Assembly: GCA_018881555.1 (NCBI GenBank)
Contig: JACAXG010000075.1
Location: 3,268,477 to 3,332,476, forward strand
Reading direction: 5' to 3'
Length of the DNA stretch: 64,000 nt
DNA from: Amblyornis subalaris
Lineage: Eukaryota > Chordata > Aves > Passeriformes > Ptilonorhynchidae
Positions within the stretch are counted from its first letter, which is position 1; each line of letters starts with the position of its first letter. Shown piece by piece: positions 14,348 to 27,100 of the stretch. The notes beneath the pieces were generated by a model. It saw only the letters and a program-made list of their open reading frames with translations, was not told where the DNA came from and made no database searches. The position numbers and the translations under genes were made by a program.

Positions 14348-14985
14348 CATATTCTGTGCAAAAAGTGAACAGAACCCTCCTTTTTTTTGTTAACTTTGAG
14401 GAATTTGTGTGAAGCACAGTTCTCACAGCACGAATTATGNGGAAATAACCAGAATCTCAACCAGGAGTTAAAAAGAATTACAGAACATGTATTTAGTAGT
14501 AAAGCAACCTGAAGGCTTAAAGCTGCAATATTCCTCTCTCAGGGTGAAAGTGTTCAGTACTAAGGCCGGGATTAGAGGGAAAAGCCTTCCTGCTGAGCTT
14601 CCACCCAAGGNAAACTTAATCCTTTCCCACTCTCCAGCCAGCACCAAACCTCCACTCTCTGCTGAGCACTGAAACCGCTCCCCCGGTTCTGGTTAAGGAT
14701 CCCATGTGCACTTACCTTGCAGTGAGAAAGGGAATTAAAGACAAACAAATCCCACCAAATTTAACCCAAAGGAGGATGAATGGCAGGGGAGGAGGAGAAA
14801 CACTGCAGCCTCAGCCCAACCCCAGTGTCAGAGTCTACCATCAGAAGCTCGAGACGTCATGCTGACAGCCCCAGCCACGGCGAGCAGGCTGTGGAAGTCT
14901 GACGCTTCCCCCACTCACTCTTCCTTGACTGGGAGGAGGGAAGGTGGTGATGAGTTTGAGCAGAGTCCAGGGGGGGAAACATCCA
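14342..14985 (-). other. GOSR1: GOSR1 3' UTR (minimum estimate)
   Basis: Minus-strand sequence after the GOSR1 stop. The first canonical AATAAA I see on that strand is at 14,347-14,342, followed by a T/G-rich stretch. More distal AATAAA or ATTAAA sites lie near 13,389, 13,330, 13,120, 13,005 and 11,070, so the UTR could be up to about 4 kb long. Confidence 0.5.
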
Positions 14986-15110
14986 TCAATGGAAAGCGTA
15001 CAACAGCAGTAGGATGGTGCAGACGCCAATAACGCCACCCAAAATGAGGGAATCCCGTCGTTTCCGGAGGTTGATCCTTTGGATCAGGCTGTTCACGGCT
15101 GGAAAACGAT
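14986..15110 (-). CDS. GOSR1: GOSR1 exon 9 (coding part), membrane anchor and stop
   Basis: 125 bp, residues 208-248 plus TGA. Encodes RFPAVNSLIQRINLRKRRDS, then a hydrophobic tail anchor (LILGGVIGVCTILLLLYAFH). Acceptor CCCCCAAG, an AAG acceptor instead of the commoner CAG. Confidence 0.96.
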
Positions 15111-18100
15111 CTTGGGGGAGTCTGGGTCAAGGTCANAGCAGCAAACAGTAAATTCACCAACAAGTCCCAAAGCCTGGATGTGGAAATGCCACAACACTGC
15201 AAGAAATGCAGAACTACTCCCAAGCTGNAGGAAGCAGGAGCAGTGAAACTCATGGAGAGCGAGTGGGATTACAACTGCACTTCCCTGATTACAGAGCAGC
15301 AGAGAAAGAACAGCCCAGAGCTCACATTTACACACAATTCACCACCTGGTCACCCAAATTACCAGCATTGTAATCTCCAATATGTGAGGCTTAGTTACTT
15401 TTACTAATAGTGTTTAAATGAGAGTGAAAAAAAAAATGGGGCGGTTATATAAAACAACTGTGGAGTTTCTTTAATGGAATTCCGTTACTGGGGAAGGGAA
15501 CAACCTAAATCTTAATTAACATTTACAAGANTGTGACAGACAAGAGGATACTCAGGCCCTGACTGCTCTTAGCTGTAAACCACAGCAAGCAGTGATGAAC
15601 ACCAAGCTTCANCTTTTTTGAAAGCAAAAAGCAGACTTGAAATGAGATTACACTTCTACNAAAACATACAGCAGGGAAGGCCATAAAACGCTGTTGCAGA
15701 TCCTTACCTGAAAATTAAATTACATTCATTTATATGCCGTGCCCAAATTTGACCAAAGCCATGATGGTTATACAGCCACTGACATTACTGATCCCCCAAN
15801 TGACAGAGTGACAAATTGTACCATAACTCTTCTTATGCACTGGCAGCACAAATTTTTAGGAAAAAGGATACTTGCCAAGGTATTCATCTTGCTTTGTATT
15901 GACTTCAACACCCCTCTCTGCGAAGTCATATTTTCTTTAGTTGCCATGGCAATGCTGGGGAAAGAAAGAGGATCAAGTTGTTGGTGCTAAGAATAATCCA
16001 CAGCTCACACAAGAGGAGAACAAGCAGGCAACGCTTCTCCAGAGGACAATGAATGAGGTGAAGCAACATGAATGAAACCACAATTTTTCCATTAATCTCT
16101 ACACTTTACAGTTAAATGATTTCACTTTTATATAAGCTGTTAACAGTGGAAAACACTGAGGTTTCTTGAAACAAGCAGGGTTTGTTTCCTCCAGNCCCAA
16201 TGAAAACTGGTATTACCTTATAAGCAACATAAGAATTACACTCTTCTGGCTTAAGTTTTAAATTTAGAAGTTTGTTTCATCCCAAGTGATGCTTTCATCA
16301 CAGTGCAGATATAACCCATTTCTGAGATTTGGTCCTAATTAAGACTATCACACCCAGTACNTAAGTTTTCATCTGTTGTTTCTTTACTAATACATGCCCA
16401 AGCTGTATTTTATCCAAATATAAGACCACAATACAGGTGAACATAAAACAGAATTTCCCATTTCAAATTTAATACATTTTGGAAGTCAGCAAAAAAGCAA
16501 CTGTGCTCTTAAAAATAAGATATTAAATGAAGATTATAAAGAATTGTTCAGCTGGCAGGTTTGGGCTCTGAAAACAGTGCCTAAGAAAGAAAAGTATGGC
16601 AAAAACTGCTCTCCTTGCTGGCATGTGTTTCAAAAACACATAAAGTAGGACATAAATACAACAAGGCTGGCTAATAACTCAGAAAAGTCACCTCTACTGC
16701 TGTTCACTTCATCTACAGGAATAACAACGATTTAAACNACTACTTGGACAAGTTTGTGAGCCTTAAATATGGAGGGGAAATGTTGTGGAGAAATGAAAGT
16801 GGATCAACACAATAAAACAGATAAATACAAGCAAAGGAAACTAAAGCTGTGATTTCAGAGAACAGATAGGAAAATGTGAAATGCTGCTTTTATCTGATAC
16901 AGACATACAAATTTTCAATACAGGTATTTTAGTCCTTAGTAAAAACCAACTCACNAAACCACTACAAGTGGTTTAAGAAGTTGCTGTTAAGTGGTTGCTG
17001 TTAAGAACATCATTAGGGAATTCTGAATTACTAGGAATCAAGTCGGAAAAAAATAAGATTTCCTATCTGAGCACAGCAAAGTTTGTTCAGTAACCTACAG
17101 ATTCTTATCTCCCACCCCCACACTGACTTGATATCTGTCCAGATGAAGTTTTAATACAGTGTCTCTCAAAGCACTCCTGAATTAAGCCCCATATTTTTAT
17201 AAGATGCATCCAATGACTCATTAAAACATCCATTCATTTACAGAAGTGAAAATACAAGATGATTGCCAGTATATTAAAGTGCTCCTGAGCCACCTCCAAA
17301 ATGCCTTTGGAAANAATTATTACATTTCATCACAGAACAAAAGGTTCCTGCTTTAACATCTGAGAGTGAACACATAAAAAGACAGAATATAAGGGGTTAA
17401 GTTTATGTATTTCAAGATAGAAACCATTTTGGGTTTTTGTAANCCAGTATTCTGAAGAATTTAGCTCAAAGGGCTGGGTTTTACTGAAGAGCCCTGAAGG
17501 AAAAAAACTGGGGTAATTACCATTTTTAATATGATACGGTCTAGTAATGAAAAGTAATTGTGATATTCATGAACAAGAGTTTAACTGGATTCCAGCTACT
17601 ATTAACAAATCAAAACTCAAGCAAAAAGCAATGTTGTTCATGTATAATTTGATTATTCGAACCTTGAGCCGGTTTATCTAAGCCTTTAGATCTGTAAAGG
17701 GGATTATTAAATTTAAGAAGCAGCAGAAAACAGAGTTCCTGGGGACCAGTCCAGCGATTGGTCTGGTATCTCGAGCACTGCAGCTTCCTCATATCCTTCC
17801 TCAGACAGTTTTGGTTTCATTCCCATCCCTAACATATGTTCATTGACTTGCTGTTGCCATTGCCTCACTGACAAATGCATATTTTAAAAAATTAATCACA
17901 TTCTTCCCATTCACAATATTGGCCCCATTTAGTCACACTCCCCAGCACAACCCCCCCGGCTCAGCACGGCTGATCTGCTGCTTTGGAGCTCGTGCGCGGC
18001 GTTTACGAGAAAAGATGGAACGTTCCTTACTGGAATCGCCCTGACCCCGACTGAACACTTCACTGGGAAACCAGCAGGAACTATTCTCAGTGCTGCACTG

Positions 18101-21100
18101 GCTGCAACTACTAGAGCTGGGTGTAAACCAAGTTTCTAAAACCAGATGGTATCTGGCCTGCTCTCTATGTTTAATATTAAAGCCCTGCTCAAGCACTACT
18201 GGAGAAATCTCTCCGAGCTAAGCCCAAGGTCACAGCCATAAAACACCCACCAAATCAGCAGGAGTATCTCAAATCCCTCTGCTTGCAGCNGTATTTCCCT
18301 CAAAATTTCTCCCGCATTCCGAGTTTGCCCTTGATTGTTCAGTGGAGCCGTGGGTATGCGAGCGGCCAAGCTTNTCTCCAAAGCAAACCCAACTGATACT
18401 TGTGCATAGTTTGCTGTTTCCACTGGCATAAAAAGCAGAGTAATAAACATTTCCAGGCATTATCCCAGTCAGAGATACACTTTTAATGCTGCTTGGCTTG
18501 GAAGCAAAGAGTTTCGACTTCAATAAATGTTTAGGCTGTCAGTATTTCACCCCACACTGCAGCCACATCCATCCAGTGTCACTGAGGGAAGCGTACCAAA
18601 AAATCAGCTCCTGGCTTCACCCACTGAGACACATCAGTCAAATCTACACTGCTGGAGAACTAAAACAAAACTGTAAAGAAACGACCTGTGTTATTAAAAA
18701 TCAAATAATTCATGTATTACTGGAACTTCTGCTTCATTTTGCATGCCATGAATCATACTTGCTCATTGAAATTCATGACAGGGTCTATGATTAAGGGAAT
18801 GGACTCTGTGACTGTGCATAGAAATGAAAGCTCGAGTTTTAAATTGGTAAAAATCCTGATTGCATCACTTATTCTTTGTCTGGAGATACATTTCTATACT
18901 GGTATCTCTAAATATACACATATGTGCATGTATCAATGCATATCTACACACACAACCTTGCAAATTACTTTAGAGACCGTTGTGTCTTTTGATGAAGGCT
19001 AAGATNAAAACAAAAGAAACATTTTCCCAGAAATTAAAGGGATTGTGTCTGGACACTCTGGCAAGGTGGTTGTGAAATGAGAGAAGACTCAAAACACAGC
19101 TCATGCCTTTCCATTCTGAAAAGTCAACATTCAATGCAACTGAGTTTTTCCTTTTTATTAAATCCTAATTAATATCTAAAGAAATAGTTCAAATACATAA
19201 TGAGATGATTTTTTAAAAATTACATCTATGGCTTTGGTCTGGCTTCAGTCCAATCTGTTAATATACAAACACTGATAGATCAGGCCTCAGAAACAGTATT
19301 ACAATAAAATCCTAAGAATTGTCACACTGTACATGCAAATCTATAAAAAAATTCCAACTGAGCCAACATAAAAGCACAAGTTGTTAGAAAACAAGAAATA
19401 AATGGTTTGCTATTTTGGAGAAGTGATAATGTTTGAAAATGAAAACCTGAGAACACCAAACATATTAGGCAAAATCTATGCTTATATTTAAATCTGGCCA
19501 AGAGAAGTGAACGCTGTTCCAAAAGAACTGCAGTACAAAGTATCACATCCCACTCGCTTCTGGAGAGAAATATGCTGCAGTAAGAGCCCATGTCACGTAA
19601 TTCATTTAAAAATTGATTAAAAGTTTAGTAATAACGACACATCTGGAGTGACAGCCCTGCTCATTGCTTTAGTTACTGAATCATTTCAGCTTAGGTGCCC
19701 ATTTATTCCCTCGCACGGATGTTTGCTCCGTGGAGGACCACGCAGAGGAAGAGTCAGACTCCTCAGTTCTCTCCTTGACAGAGAATTAGAGCAAGGGGGT
19801 CACAATTAGTGGCTGCAGCTTGTCAACAAAAGCCTCTGCACGCACAAAAATGTGCTTTCCAGTGTTTGGAATCACTGCTTAGTAACAACCCCTAGGGAAA
19901 TAAAAGTGTGAAGTGTGAAGGAAATAAAACGTGATTTCCTAACTTGCTTAATTAAAAAATGAGTAATGAACTGCAGCAGATGTAAACCTTGAAGACAGAG
20001 CAGTAGAGTAGCCAGAATAAGCTAATTACATCTCACTTCACTCAAGGAATCTGTCCTCAGACAGCTTCTCCTGCACAATTCCCTCTTTTATTTGGGTTAC
20101 AATAGATAAAGCAATTGATCGGCTGGGTAAACTTTCATCTGGTAAATTCACATAGAAGGCAGCAGGATTTACCATCAATCAATGCCATCCCCAAACACTT
20201 GCCATTACTGGGGACCACAGGAAAAAGAGTAAAACAAAAAATTCACCCTGGTTTCAACAGAGGCAGAATTGAATTCAGATATAAGTGGAATTATATTTCC
20301 TACTCAGTGTAGTTACTAAACAAGCTCTTTTTGTACCAAAAACTGTAAAACATTTTTGGCAACAAACAGAGCAAGAATTCACTATAGATAACAAATACTG
20401 CAAGGTTGACAGCTCTGAGCTCCTCTGATGACACAGAATCAAGAAGCCAGGCCCATGACATAATTAAAAGTAATTACAAGTTATTTTGCAGGATATTAAG
20501 AGCAATAAATCACCATATGCTGTTTAATGCTCTGCTTACTGGAGTGGCAGCAAAGAAGAAATTCACCAAACATTGAGCATTTTTGAGATGGAAAAGGAGG
20601 GCTACAAGCATGGCAATAAAGGAAAGGTTTTTAATGGGGAAAGGACTAGAACACAAAGTAAAACAAACACAGCTGGGCTAAGTTTGACAAATATTTTTGT
20701 GAGGCTGTGGCAAAATTGTATCCACAATTTCGAGTATTACTACTTCTGGTTCATCACTGCACATTAATGTGGTTTTACACATTCTTCCCCCATGTTAATT
20801 ATTCTGACCCCACCGTGTGTACTTAAGCCAGCCAGCCCTTAATGGACANAGCCTTGCTGCACCTCTAATTACTCCTCTTGGTCACTTATGTCAGTACGTG
20901 CATTGTCTGAAAGCATATCTTGCCTTCTTTCCTTTTTTATTGTTTTGTTTTAAAGCAATAATCTAAAATTTAAAACCATTAAATCGGGCATTTTTATAGT
21001 CTGAATTATTGGTTTGCAAAAGGTTGGTTTGGGAAGGGCACAGATAATAAAAGTAATTTACGATGCTATGGTTCTAAAATGTCTAAAACAGTTAGAGAAG

Positions 21101-24100
21101 GTACCATTCAAGTATTGAAACAATGTAAAAAACCAAGAGATAAATAAATATACAACATCAATAACCTCTCAAGCAGTTGTGGTAAAAGTCCTTATCTATA
21201 TCAGCTGCACACTGGGTGCTGAACCCATCTGAAAGATCACAGAAAATCAGGCTGTAGATGAGTGTCACTGTGAGAAGAAACATCTTGGCTACTGGAGTAG
21301 CCCNCAACAGCTCAACCTGAGATTCACTCTGCTCCCAAGGTTACTCACCTTTGAACAGAAAAACAAATTTTCTAATCTAGGATGAATAAAATATTTAAGC
21401 AACACTCTTATGTCAATATTGAATAGAAAAAACCCAAACCAAGCCCACCAGCACTTCATTGTAATACTGCCAAGGAGCTGGAAACAATAGTTATTGTATA
21501 AATATAGTGACTGATATATTTAGACACAATTTAATGGAAACGCTGATTGTACAGAAAATAATGAAAATTTTTACATTCATTCCTACCTTATTGTTTCTTC
21601 TATCAGTCGATCTGAGCTGAAAGCCAAAAGAAAAAAACGAAGTTNAAAAAAGTAACAAGCACTAAGTACTACTTTAGATCACTAATCAATGATCATCGTC
21701 ATAATCTTAATAAATTTGCCTTTAGAATGTTTTATTTCTGGATGCTGTCACATTTTGCTACTCCATAGATTTGGTTTATGGAGAGTCTTTGGAGAAGATG
21801 CACTGTAGGATCCTCTGGAGCAGCATTTCCTAAGTGTGGCAAGAGCAGCTGCTCAGGAGAACACACAAAGCACTGGGAGGACAGAAAAGGGGAATTGGCA
21901 CCATGATTTATGGAGGACTGTTTGGAAAGGAGTATTACAGAAAGGAATGCCTAACTTTACTGCTTTTTAATCCTGCCCAGCCCTTCAAAAAATCTAATAA
22001 TTGATAAAAAAGCTGAGACTTGGGTCCATCTCAGAAGGCTGTTCAGGGTCAGCTCCCCAAACACTGGTTCATACCAGCAAATTCCTTCTGTAGCATCTCC
22101 AGTTGGATGAGAGCTGAGCGATGCTTATGGGGACAAAACACATACCACGTGTAAGAGCAAGCCCTGGGTGACACGTGGCCCTGCCCTCCCTGCCACACAT
22201 TGATCCAGTTTCTGTGCAGCATCCCTGGGAAAAGGACAGCCTAAAACACAGCACCAGGGAGGACATTTCATTTAAAAACCGGACACGCACCATTAACAGG
22301 AGTAACGAGATCCTGGGAAGACTGGAGCTATTCCTCCTTTTCTGTACTCAGCTTACAGACAGGGTTTTAATCACTGCTTTGCAGCCAGTTGTGAAATGCC
22401 AGGAAAACATCTCTTGTTACAGCAATCAATACCTCCAATGTAACCCTGACACGGAGTAGGTGACTGCATCATTCCCACTTCCCACAGCGCGAAAACGACG
22501 CTGCGGCCCCACAACTGCTCCATCTACCCCACAGATTTACACGAATTCTTGCAGAATAACTGCAAAAAAATTGAGTTTGCAGTTTGAGGAGGAAATCAAG
22601 CTGGCAGAAAGCAGTTTTATGCTGTACTGGCTACTGCTTCCAGTATTAAATCAGAATTTATTGCTGCTAAGAGATGCCGAAAGGCCACGTCCGTCTCCAT
22701 TTTTCACCCTCCTCGTTCCAAGCGTTTCGCCACTTGGGAAGGGAAGGTACCAACACCCCCGGCACAGCACAGTTCTGCCTCTGACTCAGCCGGAGCTGCC
22801 TGATTTGGAACTTTTCTTCTTCCCACGGAAATTCTGGAGATCCCCCCACAGCTCCAGCTGGAGGCGCGGCGCAGGAGCGCGCGGGGCAGCGAGCGCACGC
22901 GTGCGTAACCTGCTCTGGAGGGAGACGCACACAGAAGGGCCTTATTTGTCTGTGAGGAGGAGTGAAAACACGAAGGTTGCTATTTCAGGCTGTCCATGGC
23001 TTGAAATACAGACAGAGAACAGAGCACTAAAAATATTTTGCCCAATTTTAAGCTGACAGGGACTCAACTGGGGCAGCAGACAGAGCTACGCTTTCAAAGA
23101 TCCACATCAGTTGTGAGCAAGTTGGTTTAGGGAAATAAAACCAGTTTTAGTCACTGTGTGGTATTTATTACACTGGCACAGGGAAGCAAAACACCACAGC
23201 TGTGTACACAGCATCTCCTGATGTCCCCAAGGCAAGCAGAAGAGAAAAGGAATGCATTAAAGATTTCTGTAATCGCTGAGTCTCCAAGATGCACAATTCA
23301 ACTGAGAATGTGCCTTTCATAGATAGTCTCTAACAGACAAGTGTGTTATGTGGGCAAGGCATAATAAGAATAAACTGCAAAAACATTAGAAAACAGCCTG
23401 AAAAGCAAGAGCAGTGCACAAGAATGAATCATTTTTTAAAAGGTTTGATTTTTTTTTTAATTTATCAATGAAAAAGTATCAAAACCTTNGCTGGAAATAG
23501 GTTGCACTTAAAAAAAATCTGTGGAAGAAAAGATTGCTAGAACAGCCCTCTTAAAAAAACCTACCTTAGAAAAATCATTACCAGCTCTTTGTCCATTTAA
23601 CTGATGAAATTATAGTATGTTTATGTTGATGAACTGAAGATGACAGAGAAGCTGAACACTTTTACAGACCTCAAGTGAACTAGGATGTCCTCCAAGGTTT
23701 TTAGAGCACAAAAATTAGGCAGAGGCACTCACTGCTTTTTATGTTAGAGAAAGCTGTAGTTGGGCAGTTTTATTACTCAGTCAGAGACATAAACACAAAA
23801 AGTTATTTAAAAGCTTCAGATTAAATTATACTGCATTATTTTTAATATATGTATGTATGTTTATACACACATAAAATCAACCCTGGAAATGTAGCTACCT
23901 GTAAAATGATGACAGAAGTTAATAAAAATGTATAAACCAGTAATAAACAACCAGCTCTGAACACCAACACACACAGGCATTAGATGCAAATGNCAACACA
24001 AGGCATTTACCAGGCACCTGAAGCTTCAAGATCAATTTTTCTCAACTTACATGGAGTCACCNAAAGTTTAAAGGGATGAGATGCACAGGAATTTTCTTCA

Positions 24101-27100
24101 GAATGAGTAATGTGTAGGTAAGGGCAGACTAAAGGAAGTAACCAGATTTACTAAACACAACTCCCAGGGTGTTCTTCCCACCCCAAGAAGTATCAGCTCT
24201 TGAGAGGATTTCCAAACTCATCTCTCTTTAGCAGCCTCCATCAGGTGAACCAACCCAACAAGAAATGGCCATGACATTCCCTGACATTCTGGGAAAGGCA
24301 GTCAGTGTGAGCAGGAACATTTCAGGGATTCTGATGCACAGATTTGGACTCCTTGGCAAACACAGATTCTGAAGTTCACTCACAGTGACACCCAAACAGA
24401 AGCATCTGTTTCATCATTTTACAGCTCATAACCATAAAAAGTAAGTCAGATTTAAGGAAGATCAAGAACACAAAGTACAACAGAGCCCAGAGACTCAAGG
24501 GNAGTTTGCAGATCTCTATTAATAACCTGTTCTCCACAAATAGAAGCTGTTCTCACAATTAAAAATAATGTTCATTTCAATCGTTGGCCAGAATAAAAAA
24601 ATAACATTGAACGAGGCAATTCTGCTTAACTTACACATTCAAAACACTACAAAAAGNAGCTCTTAAATTAAAATCTATTGACTTTGTTCTTCTGCTGTCC
24701 AAGCAAAGGCAACAAATCCAGTGGACATTTCCTTACGAACATCTAAGCAAAAGATGGTTCTGGGCACTGATCTGACTTGCCATCTATTTCAATAAGCTCT
24801 GCATTTTCACCTGTCCAGACAAACAAAGCCATTTAAAAATACTACAGGAAAGNAAGGCTGGAAGATGCTGAGGCAATCACCTCCCGTAAGGAATGGCACA
24901 AACCCAGCAGCAGCAGCAGCCATGCATACGAAATCACGAGGCCTCCGTGCAACTGCTGTCTGCAGAGCATTGCACGGCTTGTCTTTTAAATATGCAGACA
25001 GGTAAATTAATCTGAAGGAGAAATTAAGTGAAATAAGCCTCCAAGATAGAAAAGAATCCTGCCCATCACATCAGGCTTTTACAACTAAGGAAAGCCTTTC
25101 ATGTTCTTTGTTTTTTCAAGGCAAATCTCTACGTCTGTTCTTAAATAAAATTCATTAATATAGATGAATACTTAGCTGAGGACTGGGCTTCTCCCATATC
25201 CATAGATTTTGCTGCTGACTTACCAGCTGGATACTCAAACCAAGCACTTGTCAGAGGAACAAGACACAGCAGTAAAACTCATCTGCACACAACTCATTTC
25301 ACAACCCTTCAGATGAAATTAAGGGCAATATTATCACATAGAATAATTTAAAAGGGATAGGGAAAACCCTGTAGAATAAACTAATATAGCACTTGGTAAC
25401 TATTTTCTTCATTTGATAAAGGATAACTACAGAAATAATAACTTTACTTTGTTCTTTCTCTAACTGCAAGATCAATCACTAAGTCTCTGCTCTCTCAAAT
25501 TGTCTCAAATAAATCTTTCATATTTTCACAGTCCTGGATCATCAGGCAAAGTGGAGCTTCCAGGAATGCAAATCCTGCAAAACATACTCTAATACAAATA
25601 TACAGGTTATGACGAGGCAAATCTGACTTATACACTCAGTTATTTCCATCATCATCATAACAGAATAATAATGAAAGAAACACCGTGCACATACACAAAA
25701 AACCCCAGCTCCAACTCATTTTTTCTGCTTGCCATCAACGTTCCTTATCACATAAAAAATTCATAAGATCATTAAGCTCTTTAAAACCTTAAGTAGGAGA
25801 ATGTAAAGCAGAACACTCTTTTTTTTCTCCCTGTGATAAGACATTCCAGATTTTATATGACTTGTCTCAAGTTTGATTCAATTTAGTTTCCAAGTTGCTA
25901 AAGACAAAAATTGGTGTAGAAGCCTATTCGTTGACTAAGACCAACACAAAGAGTGTGGTGAGACAAACATTTTGAGTGGAAACACTCAAAAAGAAAAAAA
26001 AATTAAAACAGAGGGCTGTGCAGACTCCTGTGTTTTCAGCAAAGAGCAGAAGTAGCACCTNCTATGAACACAGAGCACAGGGAGGAAAAGAAATATATTT
26101 GACTNTTAAGCATCTTCCACCTCCAGCATGAGAAAAGCTGTCTGGCCAAAACCAAAGAATGAGGCAAAATAGGCATTTTCAGGGATGAACAGTTTCCCCA
26201 CAGAAACCACTCCGAAAGCAGAGAAAAGCTCAAATACTGACACAAAGTGCTCTCTTTTGTGGGTTCCCTTTGAGTGTGAATTCAAGCACAAATGTGGATG
26301 CTAAGGAAATGCAATGTTTTCANATTGTCTGTTGCAGAAGGCAACAATCAAACATAAAAACCAGCAGAAACAGGAGCATTAAGTCAATGTATAAATTTGC
26401 TCAACATCAACACACCACAAACTCTGAACACCTACATGGACTTATTTCTGCAGATCACTCTAGGGGAGTCTGATGCTCAGAAATCACTTTCAATAAGAAC
26501 GAGGAATAGTTGCAAAGCTGGAAAAGAAAAAAGCACAACATCCTGTTGCTTTTAATCAATGCAAGCAATTTGTTAAATCTCGAATGAAAAGCACTGGAAC
26601 AGAATCCATTGCTCTAGGCAAGAGCAAACCAACATTGTCTGGTNATGAATTTCCTTCCAGATGGAAAGAAGTCGTACACGACGAAAAAAAAATACACAGA
26701 AGGCATCCTTTTCACTGCAGGGAAGAATCTGCCAAGGGATTTCCAGGAAAATAATCTGGTGAAACCTCCTCCCTCCAACTGCAATCCTGTAACACAAATT
26801 CACCTAAAAATTTGACTTCNAGTTCAATCAATACCTGAACAGGTCGGCAATTCCAGCAACTTGGACTTTAGATACACTAATAAAAGCACTTTCTTTGCAG
26901 CTGTCTAACATCTGTAAANATGTTTATGTGTGCAATGTAACCAGTGAAGACATTAGTTGTTCTAACTCAGCTTAAAGGAGGCAAACAAGTACCAAGGGAT
27001 CTTCTCCTTTTGCAGGGAGATCCCTGAGAANAGGGATCCACCTTCACAGGTCTGAGAACACCAACAGGTTGTTTCTCCTGGATTTCCAAAGGGTACATAC

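Noticed and set aside
19690..20160. Short open minus-strand stretches (near 19,700-19,790 and 20,035-20,160) that look coding by eye
   Set aside because: They are 30-45 codons long, which is common by chance. Splice sites are weak or do not give a consistent phase, and no protein family is recognised. AT-rich frames at 20,870-20,940 look equally plausible in two frames at once, which shows how unreliable the impression is.
22460..23056. Plus-strand frame of 198 codons in a GOSR1 intron
   Set aside because: It crosses from AT-rich into the GC islet with no recognisable motif; probably chance.
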